Shown one piece after another: positions 17,199 to 25,121 of a stretch of DNA of 41,973 nt. Origin of the DNA: a bacterium (GTDB lineage Bacteria; JACRDZ01; JAQUKH01). Each line of letters starts with the position of its first letter. Position 1 is the stretch's first letter. Made by a program: the position numbers and the translations under genes. A model generated the notes under the pieces. The model worked only from the letters and a program-made list of their open reading frames with translations, did no database searches and was not told the origin of the DNA. The stretch covers positions 1 through 41,973 of the forward strand of contig JAQUKH010000025.1 of NCBI GenBank assembly GCA_028719205.1. The letters run 5' to 3'.

Positions 17199-17579
17199 GT
17201 GGCATATTGCACTTATTGTGGCAAACCTGAACCGAATACAGTAGATCACATTCCGCCGATATGTCTTTTTCCCTTACCGCGGCCTTCGAATCTTGTAACC
17301 GTGCCATGTTGTCTCGACTGCAACAAAGACACATCCAAAGATGATGAATACTTTCGGATGATGCTGGTAATGCGGCGTGATGTAAAGCATCCAGCCGTAC
17401 CGAAACTTTTGGATACAGTTCATCGAGGACTTGGCAAACCTCGGAAGCGAGGCATGCTTTATGGGTTGCTTCGAAGTATGCGGTCAGTGTCCGTAAAAAC
17501 GCATGCTGGTCTCTACATCGGTCGTGCTATGGCATATGATGTAGATTTGGAACGTCTAGGCCGAGTTGCCGACCGCATT
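17199..17579 (+). pseudogene. HNH endonuclease-like gene, 5' part (interrupted)
   Basis: The fragment starts at GTG 17199 behind GGAGAAAGG. It shows CTYCGKPEPNTVDHIPP and VPCCLDCNKDTSKDDEYFR, i.e. two CxxC-type zinc pairs with the D-H and N residues of HNH nucleases. The N-terminal 127 codons match the family through GLYIGRAMAYDVDLERLGRV. Continuing into the insertion, the frame would add seven unrelated residues and stop at 17603. The missing C-terminal half is found at 19304-19615. Codon choice is visibly richer in G and C than in the neighbours, suggesting acquisition. Without the C-terminal half, activity is doubtful. Confidence 0.65.
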
Positions 17580-17590
17580 GATAATATAAA

Positions 17591-17692
17591 GGCCCCCTTA
17601 TAAAACAGGCTTGATACGGGAAATATTTACCCGTATCATCCTAATTAGTGGATCCTGTGCATGGAGCACGGATAATAAAAAAGGGGGCTTTT
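17591..17692 (+). promoter_or_regulatory. Structured leader of the IS110-type transposase gene
   Basis: GATACGGG (17613-17620) and CCCGTATC (17630-17637) form a perfect 8-base hairpin. GTGC/GCAC (17656-17659 / 17665-17668) form a second small hairpin around ATGGA. The outer GGCCCCCTT (17591-17599) can pair with AAGGGGGC (17681-17688), which contains the ribosome-binding site of the transposase. The leader could therefore hide that site. IS110-subgroup elements encode a bridge RNA in this position; this could be one, but the loops were not assigned. Confidence 0.4.
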
Positions 17693-18745
17693 ATGAACTT
17701 TTATAACGCTCAAAAATCATTTTACTGCGGAATTGACCTGCATTCAAGAAATATTTATATCTGCCTAATGGATAAAGACCGGAAAATATTAGTCCACAGA
17801 CAGCTTAAAAGCAGAGCTACTGATATTCTCATTAAAATATTTGAACCATATAAGCATGATCTGGTTGTTGCCGCTGAATCTACTTTCGCCTGGTATTGGC
17901 TTGCGGACTTCTGCGCGGAAAATAATATCGAATTTATTTTAGGCCATGCTTTATATATGAAAGCCATTCATGGAGCTAAAGCAAAAAATGATCGAATAGA
18001 TTCTGAGAAAATAGCTCTGCTGGCGCAAGGTGGTATGTTTCCTTTATCATATGTCTATCCAAAAGAGAAAAGAGCTTTACGAGATCTATTAAGAAGAAGG
18101 CTTCATTTTGTTAATATCAGAGCCAAATTATTCGCTCATGTTCAGATCGTCAATTACCAGAACAATAATGAATCCTTAAAAAAACTCAGCAATAATAAAT
18201 CTATCCGCCCGGATATTCCTTCTTTCTTTTTCGATGAAGATATTAAAAAATCCATAGAAGCCGATCTGGAAACAATTGCTTATTTTGATAACATCATCCC
18301 TAAATTAGAGTGGCATATTCTATCTAAAGTTAAACAACAATATCAAAAAGAACTTTCTATTCTTTCTTCCGCCAGAGGTATGGGAGACATCATTGCATTA
18401 ACCATTCTTTTTGAAATTGACACTATAAACAGGTTCGAATCCGTTCAGGATTTCGCTTCTTATTCCAGAGTAGTTAAATGTCAGCATAGCTCTGCGGGTA
18501 AAATATGCGGCTCAGGCGGATCCAAAATAGGCAATCCTTATCTTAAAAGGGTATTCTCTGAAGCCGCCTGCCTTATGGCAACCTATAATCCCTCAATTAA
18601 AAAGTATCTCGATAAATTAAAACGCAAACACCATAATAGAAAGGCTTTAATAATTTTAGCTCACAAAATAGCTAAAGCTGTTTACTATATGCTGAAAAGG
18701 GAGACTGTATTTGATATAAATAAATTTTTAGAAAATAATAATTAA
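17693..18745 (+). CDS. IS110-family transposase (DEDD/RuvC-like)
   Basis: The 350-residue product has the N-terminal RuvC-like DEDD set: GIDLHSRN (Asp15), AAEST (Glu62) and KNDRIDSEK (Asp100, Asp103). The C-terminal Transposase_20 region has RGMGDIIALTILFEI, then HSSAGK around residues 265-270, where the serine nucleophile is expected, and KIGNPYLKR. I start at ATG 17693, preceded by AAGGGGG; the frame is open back to 17648 but without homology. The gene looks intact. It is the only complete mobile-element gene in the window. Confidence 0.85.
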   Translation: MNFYNAQKSFYCGIDLHSRNIYICLMDKDRKILVHRQLKSRATDILIKIFEPYKHDLVVAAESTFAWYWLADFCAENNIEFILGHALYMKAIHGAKAKNDRIDSEKIALLAQGGMFPLSYVYPKEKRALRDLLRRRLHFVNIRAKLFAHVQIVNYQNNNESLKKLSNNKSIRPDIPSFFFDEDIKKSIEADLETIAYFDNIIPKLEWHILSKVKQQYQKELSILSSARGMGDIIALTILFEIDTINRFESVQDFASYSRVVKCQHSSAGKICGSGGSKIGNPYLKRVFSEAACLMATYNPSIKKYLDKLKRKHHNRKALIILAHKIAKAVYYMLKRETVFDINKFLENNN

Positions 18746-19189
18746 TATTGGATCCTGACGGTGATTTCCGGCTTCTAACTGGAGCAAAAATACAGCAGCT
18801 TACATTAAGTCCGTAATAAATAATTAAAATTCATGAAACTTATAAGCGCTTTGGGCAGCTCTTTCGCATTGATTGAAACACCGTCAGCGTCCATATATTT
18901 TACATGAAGCAATATATGATTCTATTACGTTGTTCTGCGCCTTCCCCGAGCCCGATTGATACTGGCCGGCATATTTTACGCCGAGCTCCTTTTTTGAATG
19001 GGACGGTATGAGGCCGTATGATATTATTCTCTGGGCCGCACGGATACAGGCTGTTATGCCTCTGTGCTGTCGTTATAAGTTTAAATTATTAATTTATGCT
19101 TATAGCTATTGAGCCCCTATAGGTGTTTAGAGCAGACACGTAAAGTGTTTTAGCCTCACTTGAGAATAAGTTGGAAATTAACGTGATAG
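18746..19189. other. Non-coding debris to the right of the IS110 transposase gene
   Basis: This 444-base stretch has no intact gene. It begins with TGGATCCTG (18749-18757), a 9-base copy of the sequence at 17649-17657 in the transposase leader. CTGACGGTG (18755-18763) and CACCGTCAG (18879-18887) are a 9-base inverted repeat enclosing 115 bases. A degraded transposase frame lies on the minus strand at 18884-19072. The rest is AT-rich and shows nothing I can name. Confidence 0.5.
18884..19072 (-). pseudogene. Remnant of a second transposase (DDE type suspected)
   Basis: On the minus strand a 62-codon stretch between two stops contains KKELGVKYAGQYQSGSGKAQ. This resembles the region after the first catalytic aspartate in IS701/DDE_5-type transposases (K-x-S-x-G-V-x-x-Q-Y-x-G-x-x-G-K-x-x-N). 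There is no start codon, the expected aspartates are not clear, and the frame ends at 18884. A shifted frame continues with YMDADGVSINAKELPKAL, suggesting a frameshift. The family assignment is uncertain. Confidence 0.35.
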
Positions 19190-19303
19190 ATGATTATTGT
19201 GCTTGTGATCTTTCTACTTATGATCACTTTACCAAAAAGATTTTCCTTAATCTATTTTTGGTTAGGAGCTATTTTTTTGCTTGACACCGGGGGCCTTATA
19301 GGT

Positions 19304-19615
19304 GTTAAAGGACTGTTCTTTAAAGAATTTGGTACACGCTTGCCGGATACCCACGGAGTTCGATCATTTGCAGAGTCCGGTCTCACAGAGGTTGATTCAA
19401 ATTTGCGATTGACCATCGGGCAAACTGTAGCAACGCTTGTGTCAAAGTTGCCGAGGGTTATTGTGGATGGAGTGTTTGAATATTGGGTTCAGGCTACAGC
19501 AGAGGATCCGGCAACAACCGTTTGGTTGATGCGCTTTTATGCCGTAGAGTCATTTCTTTGTATCACTGCGCCTAATGTGAAGCCGGCTGGTGATTGTAGC
19601 GTTAAATATGGATAG
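19304..19615 (+). pseudogene. HNH endonuclease-like gene, 3' part
   Basis: The 103 codons from 19304 read KGLFFKEFGTRLPDTHG, then VFEYWVQATAEDP and VWLMRFYAVESFLCITAP. From memory of the family, this is the C-terminal half of the same HNH-type proteins as the fragment at 17199-17579 (pattern R-I-V-x-G-L-F-x-x-E-x-G-x-x-L-P ... V-F-x-Y-W). The frame is also open upstream to ATG 19190, which would add a hydrophobic N-terminus. That part lies in the insertion and is not genuine. No ribosome site precedes 19190. Confidence 0.6.
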
Positions 19616-19705
19616 TTTGAAAACTTGAGATACAAATTTCCCCCTCATTTAAATTCTAATATTAAGCGGAGTTTAGAAGGTAAATTCTGCAAATACTGAA
19701 GGAAT

Positions 19706-19731
19706 TTTCTTATATTATTCAATATAAGAAA
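19706..19731 (+). promoter_or_regulatory. Perfect 11-base inverted repeat upstream of the toxin-antitoxin pair
   Basis: TTTCTTATATT (19706-19716) and AATATAAGAAA (19721-19731) are exact inverted copies around ATTC. It lies about 30 bases upstream of a TATAAT at 19762-19767. Without a T-tract it is not a standard terminator. An operator for autoregulation of the operon is plausible but not shown. Confidence 0.45.
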
Positions 19732-19814
19732 CTTATTAAGCAAAAAAAGTGAGTTTTATAGTATAATATTTGGGTAAATAATGTTGTTTTTCAATTTTTA
19801 AGGCAGGAAAAATT

Positions 19815-20111
19815 ATGTTAACGACAGATACTATTCAAAATAAATTAAAAGAGCATAAAAAATATATTAACGAAAATTATCATATAACAAATATTGGTAT
19901 TTTTGGGTCATATGTTAAAAATATGCAAGAAGAAAAAAGTGATATTGATATTTTGGTGCAATTTAAAAAAGGGCATAAAGGCTTTTTTAATTATGTGAGG
20001 TTAAAACATTATCTTGAAAATATTTTCGGGAAAGAAGTAGATCTGGTTATGAAAGATGCTGTTAAATCGGGATTGAAAAAGAGGATATTTAAAGAGGTGA
20101 AGTATGTCTAA
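19815..20111 (+). CDS. mntA: MntA-type nucleotidyltransferase antitoxin
   Basis: The 98-residue protein has the minimal nucleotidyltransferase motif GS-x10-D-x-D exactly (Gly31-Ser32 to Asp43 and Asp45), plus a third acidic residue in KEVDLVMK (Asp76). In characterised pairs MntA adds AMP residues to a tyrosine of HepT and so neutralises it. An AGGCAGGA lies before the ATG. A lone TATAAT is at 19762-19767, with no clear -35 element. It overlaps hepT by eight bases. Confidence 0.85.
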   Translation: MLTTDTIQNKLKEHKKYINENYHITNIGIFGSYVKNMQEEKSDIDILVQFKKGHKGFFNYVRLKHYLENIFGKEVDLVMKDAVKSGLKKRIFKEVKYV

Positions 20112-20466
20112 AGATGATAGGGAGTATACTTTATTTATTAGGGATATAATAACGGCTATTAGGAAAATAGAGAAATATACCAATAAATTAACTTATAAGC
20201 AATTTAGCAAAAATGAAATGGTAGTTGATGCGGTTGTGCGGAACTTTGAAATAATTGGAGAATCTATAAGTAATATTCCTCTGGATATTCAAAAAAAATA
20301 TCCGGATGTAGAGTGGAAAGAAGCTAAAGAATTCCGAAATGTCTTAATTCATAATTATTTTGGTATTAATCTGGAATCTGTTTGGGATACAATTGAAAAA
20401 GATATTCCTGCCTTAAAGAAACACATCAAGAAATTATCTAAAGAAATAGATTTAGTAGAAAAGTAG
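20104..20466 (+). CDS. hepT: HepT-type RNase toxin
   Basis: The 120-residue helical protein has the HEPN-family active motif RNVLIHNY (Arg78-x4-His83-x-Tyr85), the R-x4-H-x-Y form in which the tyrosine is AMPylated by MntA. The conserved VRNFEIIGESISNIP segment (about 45-59) also fits. It starts inside mntA, so the two are translationally coupled. The intact catalytic motif suggests a functional toxin. Confidence 0.87.
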   Translation: MSKDDREYTLFIRDIITAIRKIEKYTNKLTYKQFSKNEMVVDAVVRNFEIIGESISNIPLDIQKKYPDVEWKEAKEFRNVLIHNYFGINLESVWDTIEKDIPALKKHIKKLSKEIDLVEK

Positions 20467-20481
20467 GTATATTTAGGGAGT

Positions 20482-20527
20482 CGTAATCCAAAATTATTGG
20501 ATACGAACGCCAAATTGATTAGGTGTT
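20482..20527 (+). other. Two adjacent stem-loops between hepT and prfA
   Basis: The first is CGT-A-ATCCAA (20482-20491) with TTGGATACG (20497-20505), with one bulged A. The second is AACGCC (20506-20511) with GGTGTT (20522-20527), including one G-U pair. They are directly adjacent and neither has a T-tract. They may form part of the prfA leader or mark the right edge of the accessory segment. Confidence 0.35.
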
Positions 20528-20572
20528 AATAAATTATTTGGATTTGCAAACAGTAAAAATAGAGGGTAAATA

Positions 20573-21658
20573 ATGATCTTAGAAAAGCTTGGGAAAATTG
20601 AAGAAAATTACAAGGATATTAATGCGAGGATTTCGGATCCGGCGACGATCTCGAACAGGGCGGAGTTCCAGCGGCTCGCAAAAATGCAAAAAGACCTGGA
20701 ACCTTTAGTGTTGAGTATTCAGGCATTGAAAAAAATTGAAAATGATATAAAGGAGACAAGAGAAATAATTGAGGATAAAACCTCTGATAAAGAAATGGTT
20801 TTAATGGCGGAGGCGGAGCTTTTAGACCTGGAGGGAAAAAAAGCGGAACTGAGTAAAGAGGTTAAAATAATGCTTTTGCCGAAAGACGCTAACGACGAGA
20901 AAAACGTTATTGTTGAAATGCGCGCGGGGGCGGGGGGGGATGAATCGGCGCTTTTCGTGAGCGAACTTTTCAGGATGTATTCCCATTATGCCGAACGGCA
21001 GCGCTGGAAAATTGAGATCTTAAGCAGCAGCCCTATCGGGATTGGCGGATTAAAAGATATTGTTTTTAATATTATAGGAAAAGGTGTTTACAGTAAATTA
21101 AAATATGAAAGCGGGACACACCGTGTCCAGCGCGTTCCGGTTACAGAGGGAAGCGGGCGGATACATACTTCCACGGCAACAGTGGCTATTCTTCCCGAGG
21201 TTGAAGAAGTGGAGCTGGAAATCAAGCCTGAAGAATTGAAGATCGATATATGCCGCGCGGGCGGGGCAGGCGGCCAGCATGTAAATACCACGGATTCCGC
21301 GGTCAGGATCACGCATCTGCCTTCCGGACTAGTTGTTTCGTGCCAGGATGAGCGGTCCCAGCATAAAAATAAAGCTAAGGGGATGAAGATATTACGCGCG
21401 AGGCTTATGGAGCAAATGATCGAAAAGAAAGAAAATGAAAGGGCCTCAGAGAGAAGGACTCAGATAGGAACTGGAGACAGGAGCGAGAAAATAAGAACTT
21501 ATAATTTTCCTCAAAACAGGCTTACGGACCATCGTATAAAAGTTACACTTTATAAATTACAGGCGATCATGGAAGGCGATCTGGATGAGTTAATAGCTTC
21601 TCTGACCGCTTATGACCATGATGAACAAATGAAGAAAATGGGAGAGGATGTAAAATAA
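20573..21658 (+). CDS. prfA: Peptide chain release factor 1
   Basis: RF1 recognises UAA and UAG and triggers peptide release. The 361-residue product has the P-x-T codon-recognition motif as PVT in RVQRVPVTEGSGR, and the GGQ motif in AGGAGGQHVNTTDSA, whose glutamine is methylated by PrmC. The N-terminal helical domain (1-~100) is complete. It starts the prfA-prmC-murA-hisD run, and prmC follows one base after its stop. Confidence 0.97.
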   Translation: MILEKLGKIEENYKDINARISDPATISNRAEFQRLAKMQKDLEPLVLSIQALKKIENDIKETREIIEDKTSDKEMVLMAEAELLDLEGKKAELSKEVKIMLLPKDANDEKNVIVEMRAGAGGDESALFVSELFRMYSHYAERQRWKIEILSSSPIGIGGLKDIVFNIIGKGVYSKLKYESGTHRVQRVPVTEGSGRIHTSTATVAILPEVEEVELEIKPEELKIDICRAGGAGGQHVNTTDSAVRITHLPSGLVVSCQDERSQHKNKAKGMKILRARLMEQMIEKKENERASERRTQIGTGDRSEKIRTYNFPQNRLTDHRIKVTLYKLQAIMEGDLDELIASLTAYDHDEQMKKMGEDVK

Positions 21659-21659
21659 A

Positions 21660-22532
21660 TTGAAGATAATATTGGAAGAAGAATTAAAAAAAGGGTCAGA
21701 ATATTTATTACGGGCCGGCATTAAACAGTACCGGCTGGAAGCGGAAATCCTTTTGAGCCACATTCTCAAGATCTCGAGGCAAAAGCTTTACATCCAGAAT
21801 GAAATGGAGATAATGGATAGGGATTATGCCGGTTGGATGTCACTTCTGGCTGAAAGAAAAACACTGAAACCTATCGCGTATATCTTAGGCCGGAAGGAAT
21901 TTATGTCGATGGATTTTTTAGTGGATGAAAATGTTTTGATTCCGAGGCCTGAGACTGAATTTATTATAGAAAAGATATTGGAAATAATAAAGGATAAAAA
22001 AATATTTCCTTGGTGGATCGTTGACCTTGGGACAGGCAGCGGCAATATCACAGTAAGCTTGTTGAATTCTTTGACTGAAAGTTTAGTCTTTGCTATAGAT
22101 ATATCGGATAATGCCTTAACGGTCGCGAAAAAAAATGCCGAAAAGTATAAAGTCGAAAACAGGGCGGTATTTTTCCAGGGAGATTGGTTTGCGCCTCTTG
22201 AGGAAAAACACCTGGAAGAGAAAATGGATTTTATTGTTTCTAATCCTCCTTATTTAACGAAAGGTGAGATGAATTCCCTGCCGCCTGATGTGGAGTATGA
22301 ACCTAAGATCGCGCTGGATGGGGGCGATGAAGGGATGAATTTTTATGAAGGGATCATTAATAACAGCCTTCGGTTTTTAAAAAAAGGAGGGTATCTTTTT
22401 TTAGAGATCGGTATCAGGCAAAAAAAGAATATTATTGATATAATAAAAAGATCCGAGGGATATTCTGATGTTGAAGTAATAAAAGATTACGCGGGTTACG
22501 ATCGTATTATTTTCACAAAGAAAAGGATTTAA
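21660..22532 (+). CDS. prmC: Release factor glutamine methyltransferase
   Basis: PrmC methylates the glutamine of the GGQ motif in release factors with SAM. The 290-residue product has an N-terminal helical domain, the SAM-binding VDLGTGSGNITVSL (about 120-133) and the catalytic NPPY in DFIVSNPPYLT. The start is TTG 21660; the pairing with prfA is standard. murA starts on the base after its stop. Confidence 0.95.
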   Translation: MKIILEEELKKGSEYLLRAGIKQYRLEAEILLSHILKISRQKLYIQNEMEIMDRDYAGWMSLLAERKTLKPIAYILGRKEFMSMDFLVDENVLIPRPETEFIIEKILEIIKDKKIFPWWIVDLGTGSGNITVSLLNSLTESLVFAIDISDNALTVAKKNAEKYKVENRAVFFQGDWFAPLEEKHLEEKMDFIVSNPPYLTKGEMNSLPPDVEYEPKIALDGGDEGMNFYEGIINNSLRFLKKGGYLFLEIGIRQKKNIIDIIKRSEGYSDVEVIKDYAGYDRIIFTKKRI

Positions 22533-23801
22533 ATGGATAAAATTGTTATTAACGGCGGGAAAAAATTAGAGGGTGAAGTTTCTATAAGCGGGTCGAAAAA
22601 CGCGGCCTTGCCCATTATTGTCGGGGTGCTGTTATCAAGCGGAAAAACCCGTTTGGAAAATATTCCGCATTTAAAAGATATTGATACCATTCTTGAGGTT
22701 ATTCGTTACCTTGGCGCGAAAGCGGATTTTATTGATAGGCATACCCTTGAAATTGACGGTAAAAATCTGGATAAAGAAATTGCCCCGTATAATTTAGTTA
22801 AAACAATGCGCGCGTCATTTTTGGTTATTGCGCCGCTTTTGGCGAGGCTTGGCAAAGCTAAGGTATCATTACCCGGCGGATGCGCGATAGGCGCAAGGCC
22901 TGTTAATTTTCATATAAAAGGATTAAAGCAGTTAGGGGTCGATATCGAAGTAGAGGAAGGTTATGTCATTGCGAAAACTAAGGGTTTGCGGGGCGCGAAG
23001 ATCTATCTTGATTTCCCGAGTGTAGGCGCGACTGAAAATCTGATAATAGCGGCTTGTTTAGCTAAAGGTGAGACTATAATTGAAAATGCCGCGTGTGAGC
23101 CGGAAATCGAAGATCTGATTAATTTTCTTTCTCTCATGGGCGCGAAAATTGAAGGCGTGGGGAAAAATGTGATACATATACAAGGTGTCAATAAATTAAA
23201 TCCGGTCAATTACAAAATAATACCCGATAGGATCGAAACCGGAACATTTATGATCGCCGCTGGAATAACTAAAGGCCGGATCAAAATAAATAACGCGGTT
23301 CCAGGGCATAATGAGGCGCTGGAGAAAAAGCTTTTGGAAGTAGGAATGGATATCTCAAAAGGTAAAGACTATTTTCTTGTTAAGGGAGATGGAATATTAA
23401 AGGCAGTAGATATTAAAACAATGCCTTATCCGGGTTTCCCGACAGATATACAGGCGCAGATGATGGCGTTAATGACTGTCACGCCCGGAAAAAGCGTGGT
23501 AAATGAAACGGTTTTTGAAAATCGTTTTATGCATGTTTCAGAACTTAACCGGATGGGGGCTAAGATAGAGGTTAACGGGCATCAGGCGATCGTTGAGGGT
23601 GTTCCCTATTTAAGCGGTGCGCCTGTTCTGGCGTCGGATCTTCGGGCCAGCGGAGCGCTTATTCTGGCGGGCCTTGTCGCGAAAGGGCGTACCGAGATAA
23701 AACGTGTTTATCATCTTGACAGGGGATATGAAAATATAGAAAAAAAATTTTCTTTGTTAGGCGCGGAAATCCGGCGGGAAAAAGATATAGATCTATTTTA
23801 A
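22533..23801 (+). CDS. murA: UDP-N-acetylglucosamine 1-carboxyvinyltransferase
   Basis: MurA adds enolpyruvate from PEP to UDP-GlcNAc, the first committed step of peptidoglycan synthesis. The 422-residue protein starts DKIVINGGKKLEGEVSISGS and has the substrate-site KN (SKNAALP). The loop Cys117 in LPGGCAIGARPVN is the residue that fosfomycin alkylates. PTDIQAQMMAL and DLRASGALILAGL are also conserved. Its presence shows the cell makes a peptidoglycan wall. Confidence 0.97.
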   Translation: MDKIVINGGKKLEGEVSISGSKNAALPIIVGVLLSSGKTRLENIPHLKDIDTILEVIRYLGAKADFIDRHTLEIDGKNLDKEIAPYNLVKTMRASFLVIAPLLARLGKAKVSLPGGCAIGARPVNFHIKGLKQLGVDIEVEEGYVIAKTKGLRGAKIYLDFPSVGATENLIIAACLAKGETIIENAACEPEIEDLINFLSLMGAKIEGVGKNVIHIQGVNKLNPVNYKIIPDRIETGTFMIAAGITKGRIKINNAVPGHNEALEKKLLEVGMDISKGKDYFLVKGDGILKAVDIKTMPYPGFPTDIQAQMMALMTVTPGKSVVNETVFENRFMHVSELNRMGAKIEVNGHQAIVEGVPYLSGAPVLASDLRASGALILAGLVAKGRTEIKRVYHLDRGYENIEKKFSLLGAEIRREKDIDLF

Positions 23802-23810
23802 GGGGTATTA

Positions 23811-25097
23811 ATGGAACTTATTAAAATCAAAACAATAAATGATTGGAAGAATGTTTGCGGTACGTTCCGGCAAAAAAACAAAGATACAAAAAAAGAAGAA
23901 TCAATAGTCCGGAAAATATTAAATGATGTCCAGGATCAAGGAGATAAAGCATTAGTTTTATATTCGCGAAAATTTGATCATCCGAAATTCAGTGTCCGGT
24001 CAATTAAGCTCGGCCATAAAGAAATATCTCAGGCTAAAAAGAATGTCCCGCAGGATTTTATTAAAACCCTGGAAAATGCCGTCAAAAATATAACGGAATT
24101 TCATCGTGAAGAAAAGAGAAGGATCCTTTCATGGGAAAAGAAAAAAAAGGATAGTTTTGTCGGACAAAGAGTTATTCCTATCGAGAAAATCGGTGTTTAT
24201 GTGCCGGGCGGCAGGGCGCCTCTTTGTTCCACAGTTTTAATGAATGTTATCCCCGCGAAAATAGCAGGTGCCGATAAAATAATTTTATGTACCCCATTTG
24301 GGAAAGACGGGAAGATAAATCCTTATATTTTACTGGCGGCTGATCTTTTAGGGATAAAAGATGTATATTGCCTGGGAGGGGCACAAGCGATAGGCGCGAT
24401 GGCTTATGGTACAGAAACTGTACCGAAGGTTGATAAGATCGTAGGGCCCGGAAATATATATGTGGCGCTGGCGAAAAAAATGGTTTTTGGAAATGTCGGA
24501 ATTGATTCCTTTGCCGGCCCAAGCGAGGTTCTAATTATTGCTGATGATTCGGCTGATCCTAGATTTGTGGCGGCGGATCTTTTATCCCAGGCGGAACATG
24601 ACCCGGATGCCCAGTCAGTTTTAATAACAAATTCTTTACTATTAGCTAAATCCGTTAAGAAGGAAATAAATATTCAAAAAGAGTTTTTGTCCAGAAAGAG
24701 TATCATAGACGTTTCTCTTAAAAAGAATGGGATGGTGATTGTTGTTGAAGATCTGGACCAGGCGATTGAATTATCCAACCTCAAAGCGCCGGAACATTTA
24801 GAGCTGATGGTTAAAAATCCATCGGATTTATTAAAAAAGGTAAAAAATGCGGGAGCGGTTTTCCTTGGGGCGTATACACCGGAATCTGTGGGTGACTACT
24901 GGGCGGGCCCTAATCATGTCCTTCCAACCGGCGGTACGGCACGTTTTTCTTCAAGTTTAAGCGTTTATGATTTTATCAAACGGACAAATTATATGTCATA
25001 TTCCAAAAAAGCATTGGATAAAATTAATATAGAAGTTTCAAAAATCGCGGAAGTCGAAGGCCTTACTGCCCATGCAAATTCAGTGAAGATAAGATAA
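23811..25097 (+). CDS. hisD: Histidinol dehydrogenase
   Basis: HisD performs the last two steps of histidine synthesis, L-histidinol to histidine with two NAD+. The 428-residue protein has [18 protein letters not shown], the [12 protein letters not shown] region, the zinc-ligand element [12 protein letters not shown] and [18 protein letters not shown]. It follows murA by nine bases. No other histidine gene is in the window, so the pathway is dispersed in this genome. Confidence 0.96.
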   Translation: MELIKIKTINDWKNVCGTFRQKNKDTKKEESIVRKILNDVQDQGDKALVLYSRKFDHPKFSVRSIKLGHKEISQAKKNVPQDFIKTLENAVKNITEFHREEKRRILSWEKKKKDSFVGQRVIPIEKIGVYVPGGRAPLCSTVLMNVIPAKIAGADKIILCTPFGKDGKINPYILLAADLLGIKDVYCLGGAQAIGAMAYGTETVPKVDKIVGPGNIYVALAKKMVFGNVGIDSFAGPSEVLIIADDSADPRFVAADLLSQAEHDPDAQSVLITNSLLLAKSVKKEINIQKEFLSRKSIIDVSLKKNGMVIVVEDLDQAIELSNLKAPEHLELMVKNPSDLLKKVKNAGAVFLGAYTPESVGDYWAGPNHVLPTGGTARFSSSLSVYDFIKRTNYMSYSKKALDKINIEVSKIAEVEGLTAHANSVKIR

Positions 25098-25121
25098 AAA
25101 ATAATAAAAGAAAATACAACA

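Larger units (their letters stand above)
17585..19300 (+). mobile_element. Composite or nested insertion (~1.7 kb) splitting the HNH gene, bordered by inverted repeats
   Basis: The left border TATAAAGGCCCCC (17585-17597) and right border GGGGGCCTTATA (19289-19300) are inverted copies: TATAAGGCCCCC against TATAAAGGCCCCC, one extra A. They fall within about five bases of where the HNH protein sequence breaks off and resumes. GATAA just outside the left border and GTTAA at 19304-19308 differ at one base and may be a target duplication. Inside are an IS110-type transposase gene and minus-strand remnants of a different transposase. IS110 elements normally lack terminal inverted repeats, so an IS110 copy inside an older DDE element is the likeliest reading. 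Confidence 0.5.

Noticed and set aside
17648-17692. Upstream extension of the IS110 transposase frame
   Set aside because: It has no homology to IS110 N-termini, and the good ribosome site AAGGGGG precedes ATG 17693.
19190-19303. Hydrophobic N-terminus of the frame 19190-19615 as a membrane protein
   Set aside because: These 38 codons lie within the insertion bordered by inverted repeats, have no ribosome site, and only the part from 19304 on resembles a known family. It is read-through of element sequence.
20482-20527. Riboswitch in front of prfA
   Set aside because: Only two simple stem-loops are present, with no conserved core known to me, and the following gene is not a typical riboswitch target.
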